Assembly: GCA_958428675.1 (NCBI GenBank)
Contig: CAUAGV010000132.1
Coordinates: forward strand, 1 to 5,234
Length of the DNA stretch: 5,234 bases
Reading direction: 5' to 3'
Origin: an uncultured Collinsella sp.
Lineage (GTDB): Bacteria > Actinomycetota > Coriobacteriia > Coriobacteriales > Coriobacteriaceae
The first letter of the stretch is position 1. Each line of letters starts with the position of its first letter. This document shows, piece by piece, positions 1 to 5,234 of the stretch. The notes below the pieces were generated by a model. That model saw only the letters and a program-made list of their open reading frames with translations. It ran no database searches and was not told the DNA's origin. The position numbers and the translations under genes were made by a program.

Positions 1-48
1 GAGCCCTTCACCAAGACACCGCATGACCTTCACGTTATCGACTGCTAG
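1..48 (+). CDS. C-terminal end of an upstream gene, possibly M24-family Xaa-Pro peptidase (partial)
   Basis: Frame 1 is open from the window edge to a TAG at 46-48 and encodes EPFTKTPHDLHVIDC. The body of the gene lies outside the window. The tail resembles the usual C-terminus of M24 metallopeptidases (Xaa-Pro aminopeptidase/dipeptidase), which often end in a pattern like L-T-x-x-P-K-D-L-x-x-I after the last metal ligand. Genes of that family commonly sit just upstream of efp in Gram-positive bacteria, which supports the guess. A strong terminator follows 22 bases after the stop, as expected at the end of a transcription unit. Fifteen residues are too few to prove the family. The other two forward frames close soon and give no plausible protein tail. 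Confidence 0.5.
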   Translation, partial: EPFTKTPHDLHVIDC

Positions 49-69
49 CCCTCTTCGATAGATTTTTGG

Positions 70-112
70 GCGGGGCGTCCGGAGCAATTCGGGCGCCCCG
101 CGTTCTCTTTTT
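70..112 (+). terminator. Intrinsic (Rho-independent) terminator upstream of efp
   Basis: Arms 70-80 (GCGGGGCGTCC) and 91-101 (GGGCGCCCCGC) pair over 11 bp with one U-G wobble. The stem can extend three more pairs (81-83 with 88-90, one a G-U wobble) to close on GCAA at 84-87, a GNRA-type tetraloop. The T-rich tract TTCTCTTTTT follows at 103-112. The tract is on the + strand only, so the terminator acts on transcription from the gene ending at 48 and insulates efp from it. Confidence 0.9.
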
Positions 113-143
113 ATGCGCTCGCTGCAGGCGCCGTCTGCAAGTG

Positions 144-149
144 TATAAT
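144..149 (+). promoter_or_regulatory. Probable sigma70-type promoter -10 element for the efp operon
   Basis: A perfect TATAAT lies 31 bases after the terminator T-tract and 57 bases before the efp start. The expected -35 region (about 120-127, GCTGCAG and neighbours) matches TTGACA poorly, and TG directly abuts the hexamer without the spacer base of a true extended -10. Transcription would start near 156, giving a leader of about 50 bases. Its position between a terminator and the first gene of a tight cluster is the main support. I saw no riboswitch or leader peptide in 150-206. Confidence 0.65.
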
Positions 150-195
150 TTCGGTCGTATGTAATTTGGACGCTTGTGCGTTCTGCCCATAAGAA

Positions 196-201
196 GAAAG
201 G
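196..201 (+). promoter_or_regulatory. Ribosome binding site of efp
   Basis: GAAAGG, in a purine-rich run from 191 to 201, ends five bases before the ATG at 207. This selects the ATG over an in-frame TTG at 174, which would add eleven residues not seen in EF-P proteins. Confidence 0.75.
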
Positions 202-206
202 TCGCT

Positions 207-770
207 ATGCCTACCATTTCTACCGCCGACTTCAAGAACGGCCTCGGTCTCCGTATTAAGGACAAGGTTTATACCATCGTCGAGTTCCAGCACGTCAAGC
301 CGGGCAAGGGCGGCGCGTTTGTGCGCTACAAGACCCGCGACATCAAGAGCGGCCGCGTCGTCGAGAACACCTGCAACGCCGGTACCAAGTTCGAGAGCGT
401 CATGCTCACCACCCGTGAGTTCCAGTACCTCTACAACGATGGCACCGACTACATCTTCATGGACAACGAGTCCTATGAGCAGGTTCCCGTTCCCGAGGAC
501 ATGGTGGGCGAGAACTCCAAGTGGCTGCGCGAGAACGACATCTGCCAGCTGCTCTTCGCCGACGATGAGCTCATGGGCGTAACCCCGCCGATGTTCATCG
601 AGACCACCATCGTCCAGACCGACCCGGGCTTTAAGGGCGACACCGTTCAGGGTTCCACCAAGCCGGCCACGATCGACACCGGCGCTGTCATCCAGGTCCC
701 CATGTACCTCAACGAGGGCGAGGTCATCAAGGTTGACACCCGCGACGGCAAGTTCGTCTCCCGCGTCTAG
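207..770 (+). CDS. efp: Translation elongation factor P
   Basis: The product is a 187-residue elongation factor P, the normal family length. EF-P binds between the ribosomal P and E sites and speeds peptide-bond formation on polyproline stretches. Three beta-barrel domains fit: a KOW-like domain I (about 1-64), OB domain II (about 65-127) and OB domain III (about 128-187), the last containing the family signature region from KPATIDTG to the end. The tip loop that reaches the P-site tRNA reads HVKPGKGGAF, with the functional lysine at K34. Several lineages modify this lysine (beta-lysyl, 5-aminopentanol), while actinobacterial PGKGP types work unmodified. This loop is PGKGG, so its modification state cannot be called. 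All lysine codons I read are AAG, as expected of a highly expressed gene. The gene is the first of the cluster, behind its own promoter and RBS. Confidence 0.97.
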   Translation: MPTISTADFKNGLGLRIKDKVYTIVEFQHVKPGKGGAFVRYKTRDIKSGRVVENTCNAGTKFESVMLTTREFQYLYNDGTDYIFMDNESYEQVPVPEDMVGENSKWLRENDICQLLFADDELMGVTPPMFIETTIVQTDPGFKGDTVQGSTKPATIDTGAVIQVPMYLNEGEVIKVDTRDGKFVSRV

Positions 771-784
771 CAACCAACTCTTCT

Positions 785-790
785 AGGAGG
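785..790 (+). promoter_or_regulatory. Ribosome binding site of the Asp23/Gls24-family gene
   Basis: A perfect AGGAGG sits in the 24-base gap after efp and ends four bases before the ATG at 795. The gap is otherwise too short for a promoter or terminator, so this gene should share the efp transcript. Confidence 0.8.
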
Positions 791-794
791 ACTC

Positions 795-1157
795 ATGCCC
801 CAGGAAATCAAGATTGCCGGCATCGGCATTTCGCCCGATGTTCTGACCGCCATCGTCTCGCGCGCCGTGTCGAATGTCGAGGGCATCGCCTCCGTTGGCG
901 TCAAGGACCTTGCCACCAACCTTGTCTCCATGATGTTCTCGTCCAAGGCCCCGGCTTCCGAGCCGGCGGTCGAGGCCGAGGTCGTCGGTGACAAGCTCGC
1001 ACTCACCGTGCGTGTCGTGGTGTTCTTTGGCTATCCGTTCAAGAAACTCGCCGAGGCCGTTCGAGCCGCCGTGGTCGCCGCCATCGATGCCCAGGTGGGC
1101 GTTGAGGTCGAGCGCGTTGACGTTTGCATCGACGGCCTCGTTTTCCCCAAGGAGTAA
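795..1157 (+). CDS. Asp23/Gls24 family envelope stress response protein (YqhY-like)
   Basis: The product is a 120-residue Asp23/Gls24-family protein, close to the B. subtilis YqhY size. The family pattern is visible: an opening G-I-x-I-S-P-D-V-L followed by a helix leading to V-E-G-I (about 9-31), a variable middle rich in Ala and Pro (about 50-60), a beta-strand block LALTVRVVVFFGYP (about 68-81), a helix KKLAEAVRAAVVAAI, and the closing G-V-E-V-E-R-V-D-V region. There is no signal peptide or membrane segment, so it should be cytosolic. Family members are tied to envelope stress or, for YqhY, to control of fatty-acid synthesis beside accBC. The biochemical activity is unknown. Position just before nusB matches yqhY in Firmicutes. 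Its stop lies three bases before the nusB start, so the two are probably translationally coupled. Confidence 0.85.
   Translation: MPQEIKIAGIGISPDVLTAIVSRAVSNVEGIASVGVKDLATNLVSMMFSSKAPASEPAVEAEVVGDKLALTVRVVVFFGYPFKKLAEAVRAAVVAAIDAQVGVEVERVDVCIDGLVFPKE
1149..1154 (+). promoter_or_regulatory. Ribosome binding site that fixes the TTG start of nusB
   Basis: AAGGAG lies inside the last codons of the Asp23-like gene and ends six bases before the TTG at 1161. This spacing supports TTG as the start. The next in-frame ATG (codon 77) would remove half the NusB fold. Confidence 0.75.
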
Positions 1158-1160
1158 CCT

Positions 1161-1748
1161 TTGAGCCTTAAGGTTTATCGCGGGCGCACGCTTGCCCGCA
1201 GTCAGGCGCTGCAGCTGCTGTTCCAGGCCGAGGCCACGGACAGCCCGCTCGAGCACGTCCTCGAGGGCGATTTCCTGATCTCGAAGGGTCCCCTCGACCC
1301 CTATGCGCTGGAGCTGTGCCGCGGTGCCTACGAGCATATCGACCGCATCGACTGCGCTCTGCGCTCCGTTGCCAAGAACTGGGATCTTATGCGTATGCCC
1401 GGCGCCGACCGCAACCTGCTGCGTATCGCCGTCTACGAGATGCGTTTCCTCACCGACGAGGAGGTCTCGGACGCTATCGTGATCAATGAGGCCGTCGAGA
1501 TCGCCAAGGCTTATGGTACCGACCAGTCCGCATCGTTTGTCAACGGCGTGCTGGGCAAGATCGCTCGCAGCGAGGAGCTGCCGGGCGAGGACCTGTACCA
1601 AGAGCTGCTGGCCGAGGATCGTGCTCGCGAGGAGGCACAGGCTGCCGAGGCGGCCGCAAAGGTCGCTGCTGCTCAGGCTGCCGCCGGTGTACTTGCCGAG
1701 GATGCGGACGCTGCTGAGGCCGTCGAGGCCGACTCCGTCGAGGAGTAG
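1161..1748 (+). CDS. nusB: Transcription antitermination factor NusB with a long acidic/Ala-rich C-terminal tail
   Basis: NusB pairs with NusE (ribosomal protein S10), binds boxA RNA and promotes rRNA antitermination and maturation. The core is visible in residues 1-138: an Arg-rich N-terminus GRTLARSQALQLLFQAE (8-24) that normally contacts RNA, the helix DRNLLRIAVYEM (83-94), and the C-terminal core motif INEAVEIAKAYGTDQSASF (108-126) followed by VNGVLGKIA. At 195 residues it is about 50 longer than a typical NusB of roughly 140. The excess is a tail from about 139 to 195, dominated by Ala and Glu/Asp, probably helical then disordered, and ending DSVEE. Translation starts at TTG with a good Shine-Dalgarno site. 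The stop is two bases before the xseB ATG, so the two are likely coupled. Confidence 0.95.
   Translation: MSLKVYRGRTLARSQALQLLFQAEATDSPLEHVLEGDFLISKGPLDPYALELCRGAYEHIDRIDCALRSVAKNWDLMRMPGADRNLLRIAVYEMRFLTDEEVSDAIVINEAVEIAKAYGTDQSASFVNGVLGKIARSEELPGEDLYQELLAEDRAREEAQAAEAAAKVAAAQAAAGVLAEDADAAEAVEADSVEE
1740..1745 (+). promoter_or_regulatory. Ribosome binding site of xseB
   Basis: GAGGAG is formed by the last two Glu codons of nusB and ends five bases before the xseB ATG at 1751. Ribosomes finishing nusB therefore cross the site, which suggests coupled translation. Confidence 0.75.
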
Positions 1749-1750
1749 CC

Positions 1751-1990
1751 ATGCCAGAGGGTTCCGTCCGCAACTTCGATGAGATCTCGGATCGCCTGGA
1801 CCAGATCATCGCCACCGTTCGCTCCAAGGATACGTCCCTGGAGCGTTCGCTCGATTTGTTTGACGAGGCGATTGAGCTGGGCTCCCGTGCGGTCGATATG
1901 GTTGACAAGTTTGAGCTGACGCCGCGTGAGGCCGACAAGCTCGAGCAGGAATACGATGAGGATGCGGCAAACGAATCCCAGGATAGCTAG
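1751..1990 (+). CDS. xseB: Exodeoxyribonuclease VII small subunit
   Basis: The product is 79 residues long, typical for XseB. Several XseB chains bind the coiled-coil arm of the large catalytic subunit XseA to form exonuclease VII, which degrades single-stranded DNA from both ends into oligonucleotides. The family pattern is visible: NFDEISDRLDQIIATV (8-23) corresponds to the usual F-E-x-x-L-x-x-L-E-x-I-V helix, and SLERSLDLFDEAIELGSRAV (29-48) to L-E-x-S-L-x-L-Y-E-E-G-x-x-L. The C-terminal 25 residues are acidic and variable, also usual. There is no xseA next to it: nusB is directly upstream and tlyA directly downstream. If exonuclease VII works in this organism, XseA must be encoded elsewhere. 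Confidence 0.9.
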   Translation: MPEGSVRNFDEISDRLDQIIATVRSKDTSLERSLDLFDEAIELGSRAVDMVDKFELTPREADKLEQEYDEDAANESQDS

Positions 1991-2025
1991 GCCGCGTCTC
2001 CGGATACGAATGGTTGATGGCATTC

Positions 2026-2829
2026 ATGAAACGCGTGCGTCTCGATGACGAACTGATTTCACAGGGCATCTGCGCCGATCGCGCGGATGCCCTTCGCACT
2101 CTTATGGCCGGCTTGGTTTCGAGCGGCGGTGAGCGTTTGACCTCTCCGGGGCTTAAGGTGACGCCGGGCCTGCCGCTGCACGTTAAGGGGCGCATTCCGT
2201 ACGTTGGGCGCGGCGGCCTTAAGCTCGAGGGCGCGCTCGATGCGTTTGGGATTGATCCGACGGGCCTTGCCTGCCTGGACGTAGGCTGCTCTACCGGCGG
2301 CTTTACCGATTGCCTGCTCAAGCGCGGCGCCGCGACCGTTGTCTCGGTCGACGTGGGCCGTGCACAGTTTGATTGGTCGCTGCGTCAGGACGATCGCGTG
2401 ACGCTGCATGAGCGCACAAACGTGACGCAGCTGCCTGAGCTTGGTTATGCCGGCGCCATCGACCTGGCTGTGTGCGATGTCTCGTTTACCAGCATCGCGA
2501 ATATAATCGACGCCGTGCTGGCGTGCCTGAAGCCTTCGGGTTCGTTCTGCACGCTCGTAAAGCCCCAGTTTGAGGCGCCGGCTGCGCTGGTGGGCGAGGG
2601 CGGTATCGTGACCGACCCCGCCGTCCGCCGCGATACGCTCGTGGCGGCGATTGAGCTTTTTGCCGTCAAGGGCCTGTTCCCGCTTGACGTGTGCGTGTCG
2701 CCCATCCATGGCGCTAAGGGCAACGTTGAGTTTTTCTTGTACGGCACAAGGTTTGTCCCCGGGGAGTGCGCCGACGATGAGCTGCAATCCCAGGTATCGG
2801 TTTTGAGCGAGAAAGCTGCAACGCTATGA
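2026..2829 (+). CDS. tlyA: TlyA family rRNA (cytidine-2'-O)-methyltransferase
   Basis: TlyA uses S-adenosylmethionine to methylate ribose 2'-OH groups of cytidines in 16S and/or 23S rRNA; in mycobacteria its loss gives capreomycin resistance. An N-terminal S4 RNA-binding domain (MKRVRLDDELISQG onward, about 1-55) is followed by an FtsJ/RrmJ-like Rossmann domain. Motif I is LDVGCSTGGFTD (84-95), and the K-D-K-E tetrad is visible as K66 (GGLKLEGAL), D151 (CDVSF), K179 (LVKPQFE) and E235 (GNVEFFLY), counted from the ATG at 2026. The spacing equals that of the M. tuberculosis tetrad as I recall it. In-frame starts also exist at TTG 2014 and ATG 2017. None has a strong RBS; I chose 2026 because M-K-R-x-R-L-D-x-x-L matches the family's usual N-terminus. 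The product is 267 residues from there. Its stop overlaps the nadK start. Confidence 0.93.
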   Translation: MKRVRLDDELISQGICADRADALRTLMAGLVSSGGERLTSPGLKVTPGLPLHVKGRIPYVGRGGLKLEGALDAFGIDPTGLACLDVGCSTGGFTDCLLKRGAATVVSVDVGRAQFDWSLRQDDRVTLHERTNVTQLPELGYAGAIDLAVCDVSFTSIANIIDAVLACLKPSGSFCTLVKPQFEAPAALVGEGGIVTDPAVRRDTLVAAIELFAVKGLFPLDVCVSPIHGAKGNVEFFLYGTRFVPGECADDELQSQVSVLSEKAATL

Positions 2830-3686
2830 AGGTCTTTCTGGTTCCCAATTACTACAAGCAAGAGGCGGTCGAGAGCGGCCTGATGCCCGAGCTTTGGCTG
2901 ACGCGCCAGGGCTATGAGGTCGCATGGGCTGCCGACCAGCGATCGAAGATTCAAAGCACGCCTGATATTGACGGCTCCGATCTGGTCATTACGCTCGGCG
3001 GCGACGGTACGCTGCTGCGCGCTGCCCGCATCCTCAACCATCGCGAGATTCCTATCCTTGGTCTTTCCTATGGTCACCTGGGTTTTTTAACTGCTGCGAG
3101 CCCCGAGGAGCGCGACATTCTGCAGGTCGTGAGCGACGCCCTGTCCGGCGAGCTGCACGTGAGCCGCCGCGCCACCATCGCCGCGGATATCGTGTCCGTG
3201 CGCGAAGACGGCACGAAGGATGTCGTGCGCACGTTTGCCCTCAACGATATGGCACTTACGCGCGGCCCCCTGTCCGATATGGTTGAGTTTGACATCACGG
3301 TGTCCGGCCATCATATCGACCGCCTTCGCGGCGACGGTGTCGTCGTTTCGACGGCGACCGGCTCCACCGGCTACGCGCTTTCCGCCGGCGGTCCCATTGT
3401 CAGCCCCGATTACACGGGTATGGTCTGTGTGCCCATCGCCCCGCATACCATTCAGGCTCGCGCTTTTTTGACCTCGCCGAGTGATGTCGTCGAGATCTTT
3501 ATGTCCGATGATCGCCCGAGCGTGCCGGCGATTGCCATCGACGGACAGTTTATTACCTGCGATGGCACGGTCGAGAGCGTGGCCGTGCGCCGTGGTCCCG
3601 GCGACGTGCTGCTGCTCGATTACGGTCCCGAGAGCTTCTATAACTCGGTGAGCCGCGTGTTCTATGGAGTGCGCCATGATCGATGA
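2826..3686 (+). CDS. nadK: NAD kinase (ATP/polyphosphate-NAD kinase)
   Basis: NAD kinase phosphorylates the 2'-OH of the adenosine ribose of NAD to make NADP, a cytosolic and usually essential step. The 286-residue length is typical. Visible motifs are GGDGT at 58-62 (D60 is the conserved catalytic-site aspartate), GLSYGHLGFLT (79-89), ALND (138-141), the glycine-rich GDGVVVSTATGSTGYALSAG (169-188) that shapes the NAD site, PIAPHT, and a late IDGQ. Two positions differ from the commonest consensus: Ser81 replaces the Asn of G-x-N-x-G-x-L-G-F, and Asp141 replaces the Glu of the N-E pair. The ATG overlaps the tlyA stop as ATGA, which favours translational coupling; a weak purine run lies at 2808-2815. 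Order tlyA-nadK-recN is the actinobacterial one. Confidence 0.96.
   Translation: MKVFLVPNYYKQEAVESGLMPELWLTRQGYEVAWAADQRSKIQSTPDIDGSDLVITLGGDGTLLRAARILNHREIPILGLSYGHLGFLTAASPEERDILQVVSDALSGELHVSRRATIAADIVSVREDGTKDVVRTFALNDMALTRGPLSDMVEFDITVSGHHIDRLRGDGVVVSTATGSTGYALSAGGPIVSPDYTGMVCVPIAPHTIQARAFLTSPSDVVEIFMSDDRPSVPAIAIDGQFITCDGTVESVAVRRGPGDVLLLDYGPESFYNSVSRVFYGVRHDR
3666..3669 (+). promoter_or_regulatory. Ribosome binding site of recN
   Basis: GGAG inside the 3' end of nadK ends six bases before the ATG at 3676. This supports the recN start that overlaps nadK by 11 bases, and matches the RecN family N-terminus. Confidence 0.7.
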
Positions 3687-5234
3687 GCTGCAGGTTTCCA
3701 ACATCGCGCTCATTCGCGAGGCGACGTTGGTTCCGAGTGCGGGCCTAACGGTTTTGACCGGCGAGACCGGCGCCGGCAAGACCGCGCTGCTCTCGGCCCT
3801 CAAGCTTATTTTGGGCGAGCGCGCGGATTCGTCGACGGTGCGCGAGGGCGAGGCGCTGGCGAGCGTCGAGGCACGCCTGTTCGACGGTCCGCACGACACG
3901 GAGGGGTTCACCGTACAGCGTAGCCTTTCTGCCGAGGGCCGCAGCCGCGTAAAAATTGACGGCCGCATCGCCAGCGTGCGTGAGCTTTCGGAGCGCGTCG
4001 GCGTGATGATGGATCTTTGCGGTCAGCACGAGCACCAGCGCCTCCTCGATCCGGCGCATCACGTTGCCATGGTCGATGCCTGGGCTGGTCGTTCTGCGCT
4101 CGAGGCGCTCGACCGTTACCGTGCCTGCTTCAAGGCTTCGCGTGACGCCGCCAAGGAGCTTCGCCGTGTGGAGGAAGCCTCACGCGCGCAGGGGAGTCGC
4201 GTCGAGGAGGCGCGCTTCGCCCTGGAGCGTATCGCCGAGGTCGACCCCAAGCCGGGTGAGTATGAGGAACTCGAGGAACTGCTGCCGCGCTCCGAACATG
4301 CCGAGGTACTGGTTGCCACAGCTAACGATGCCCATGCATCGCTTGCCGCCGAAGGTGGAGCGCTCGATGCCGTGAACAGCGCCGTGGCAGAGCTTTCCCG
4401 TATGGCTACCGTCGATCGCAAACTGGGCGACATTGCCGATGCGCTTTCGGATGCCTGCATCTCCCTTGAGGATAGCGCGAACGAGCTTCGTGCCTATCGC
4501 GATGGCGTCGCCTTCGACCCGCGCGAGCTCGCTCGCATGCGTGAGCGGTATTCCGACCTCAAGGGCCTGTTGCGTCAGTGGGGTCCCACCATGGACGATG
4601 TTTTTGCCATGCGCGATCGCTCGCAAGAGCTGCTGTCCCTGGTCGATGATGGCGATGAGCAGATCAAAAAGGCGCGTGAGGCACTCGGGAGCGCCGAGCG
4701 CGAGCTGTTCGCTGCCGCCAAGGCGCTTAAGCGCGCTCGCAATACGGCGGCCCCGCGCTTCTGCCACGAGGTTGGTCGTCAGATGGCACGCTTGGAGATG
4801 GGCGGCGCCGAGCTCGTTTGGGAGTCGCGTGATCTTCCGCGCGCCGAGTGGACGCCGGCGGGTCCTTCGAGCTACGAGCTTTTGTATCGCAGCGGTGCTG
4901 GCTTGACGCCGCGACCCCTGCGCCGCATTGCGTCGGGCGGCGAGCTCAGCCGCGTTATGCTGGCGAGCAAGGTGGTCTTGGGTAATGCGGACGGTGTCGA
5001 TACGCTGGTGTTTGACGAGGTCGATGCCGGTGTCGGCGGCTCCACGGCTCGTGCTCTTGCTGGTGTGCTGGCCGATCTTGCCGCGACGCATCAGGTGATA
5101 GTCGTTACGCACCTGGCGCAGGTCGCCGTTATGGCCGATAAGCACTACGTGGTGAGCAAGGAACCCGGCGATGTTCCCCAGACGCATCTGGACGAGGTGA
5201 CGGGAGACGCCCGTACCGCAGAGATCGCCGGAAT
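3676..5234 (+). CDS. recN: DNA repair protein RecN (3' end beyond window)
   Basis: RecN is an SMC-like ATPase that acts early in recombinational repair of double-strand breaks. The reading frame stays open for 519 codons and leaves the window, so only a short C-terminal piece (perhaps 30-40 residues, judged from family length) is missing. The N-terminus MIDELQVSNIALIREA is typical. Visible parts are Walker A GETGAGKT (29-36), the Q-loop region DLCGQHEHQRLLD (113-125), a long Glu/Arg/Ala-rich coiled-coil arm (about 130-360), the ABC signature ASGGELSR (419-426), Walker B TLVFDEVD (443-450, with D447 and catalytic E448) and the switch histidine in VVTHLAQVA (H479). Walker A ends in Thr where most RecN have Ser. 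The head before the Q-loop looks about 20 residues shorter than in E. coli. No LexA-like box is visible upstream, so expression probably comes from the operon. Confidence 0.96.
   Translation, partial: MIDELQVSNIALIREATLVPSAGLTVLTGETGAGKTALLSALKLILGERADSSTVREGEALASVEARLFDGPHDTEGFTVQRSLSAEGRSRVKIDGRIASVRELSERVGVMMDLCGQHEHQRLLDPAHHVAMVDAWAGRSALEALDRYRACFKASRDAAKELRRVEEASRAQGSRVEEARFALERIAEVDPKPGEYEELEELLPRSEHAEVLVATANDAHASLAAEGGALDAVNSAVAELSRMATVDRKLGDIADALSDACISLEDSANELRAYRDGVAFDPRELARMRERYSDLKGLLRQWGPTMDDVFAMRDRSQELLSLVDDGDEQIKKAREALGSAERELFAAAKALKRARNTAAPRFCHEVGRQMARLEMGGAELVWESRDLPRAEWTPAGPSSYELLYRSGAGLTPRPLRRIASGGELSRVMLASKVVLGNADGVDTLVFDEVDAGVGGSTARALAGVLADLAATHQVIVVTHLAQVAVMADKHYVVSKEPGDVPQTHLDEVTGDARTAEIAG

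Noticed and set aside
174..206. N-terminal extension of EF-P from an upstream TTG
   Set aside because: The ATG at 207 has a well-spaced RBS and gives the standard family N-terminus and length; the extension is unlike EF-P.
783..1601. Minus-strand open frame opposite the Asp23-like gene and nusB
   Set aside because: The + strand frames carry clear family motifs and ribosome binding sites. The antisense translation is low-complexity and rich in Gly, Asp and His, as expected of a shadow frame.
1902..1907. TTGACA inside xseB as a -35 element for a tlyA promoter
   Set aside because: The sequence 16-18 bases downstream is GC-rich and shows no -10 match; the hexamer encodes Val-Asp-Lys in xseB.
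2502..2507. Perfect TATAAT inside tlyA as a possible internal promoter for nadK-recN
   Set aside because: No TTGACA-like element lies 16-18 bases upstream, and the bases are explained by the Asn-Ile-Ile codons. Weak internal transcription cannot be excluded.
3600..3675. LexA/SOS box upstream of recN
   Set aside because: recN is SOS-controlled in some bacteria, but I found no GAAC-N4-GTTC or CTGT-N8-ACAG-type palindrome here.
3087..3968. Minus-strand open frame spanning nadK and the start of recN
   Set aside because: It crosses two well-supported + strand genes, has no recognisable motif, and is explained by GC-driven absence of stops.
4180..5187. Long open frame on the minus strand opposite recN (335 codons)
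   Set aside because: It lies wholly within recN, which has all RecN motifs in order. Long antisense frames are common opposite GC-rich genes with this codon bias, and the translation shows no recognisable domain.
1..5234. CRISPR array, tRNA/rRNA gene, insertion sequence or defence system
   Set aside because: Nearly all sequence is accounted for by housekeeping genes; I saw no spaced repeats, tRNA cloverleaf, transposase or terminal inverted repeats.

Overview
The window is a stretch of ordinary core chromosome, not an accessory island. It is GC-rich (by eye around 60 percent) and every gene is on the + strand. The genes are efp, an Asp23/Gls24-family gene, nusB, xseB, tlyA, nadK and recN. 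The order resembles Firmicutes on the left (efp / Asp23-like yqhY / nusB / xseB, as around B. subtilis yqhY-nusB-xseAB) and Actinobacteria on the right (tlyA-nadK-recN, as in Mycobacterium). With the GC content and strong preference for AAG, ATC and CTG codons, this suggests a member of the Coriobacteriia, perhaps a gut genus such as Collinsella. The taxon is an inference from gene order and composition, not from a search.

Layout. Bases 1-48 hold the last 15 codons of an upstream gene, possibly an M24 (Xaa-Pro type) peptidase. A strong intrinsic terminator follows (70-112), then a promoter with a perfect TATAAT (144-149), a leader of about 50 bases and efp (207-770). The later genes are packed tightly: 24 bases to the Asp23-like gene (795-1157), 3 to nusB (TTG start, 1161-1748), 2 to xseB (1751-1990), about 35 to tlyA (2026-2829), then a 4-base ATGA overlap into nadK (2826-3686) and an 11-base overlap into recN (3676 to beyond the window edge). 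I see no other terminator, so the whole set probably forms one transcription unit starting near base 156.

Functions. Several products serve translation and rRNA: EF-P rescues ribosomes stalled on polyproline, NusB supports rRNA antitermination and processing, and TlyA methylates rRNA. Two serve DNA metabolism: XseB is the exonuclease VII small subunit and RecN is an SMC-like double-strand-break repair ATPase. NadK makes NADP. The Asp23-like protein has no firm function.

I found no undescribed system. The points worth a second look are modest: xseB without an adjacent xseA, a long Ala/Glu-rich tail on NusB, an EF-P tip loop reading PGKGG, two substitutions in conserved NadK motifs, a compact RecN, and a small inverted repeat between the expected -35 and -10 positions of the efp promoter.
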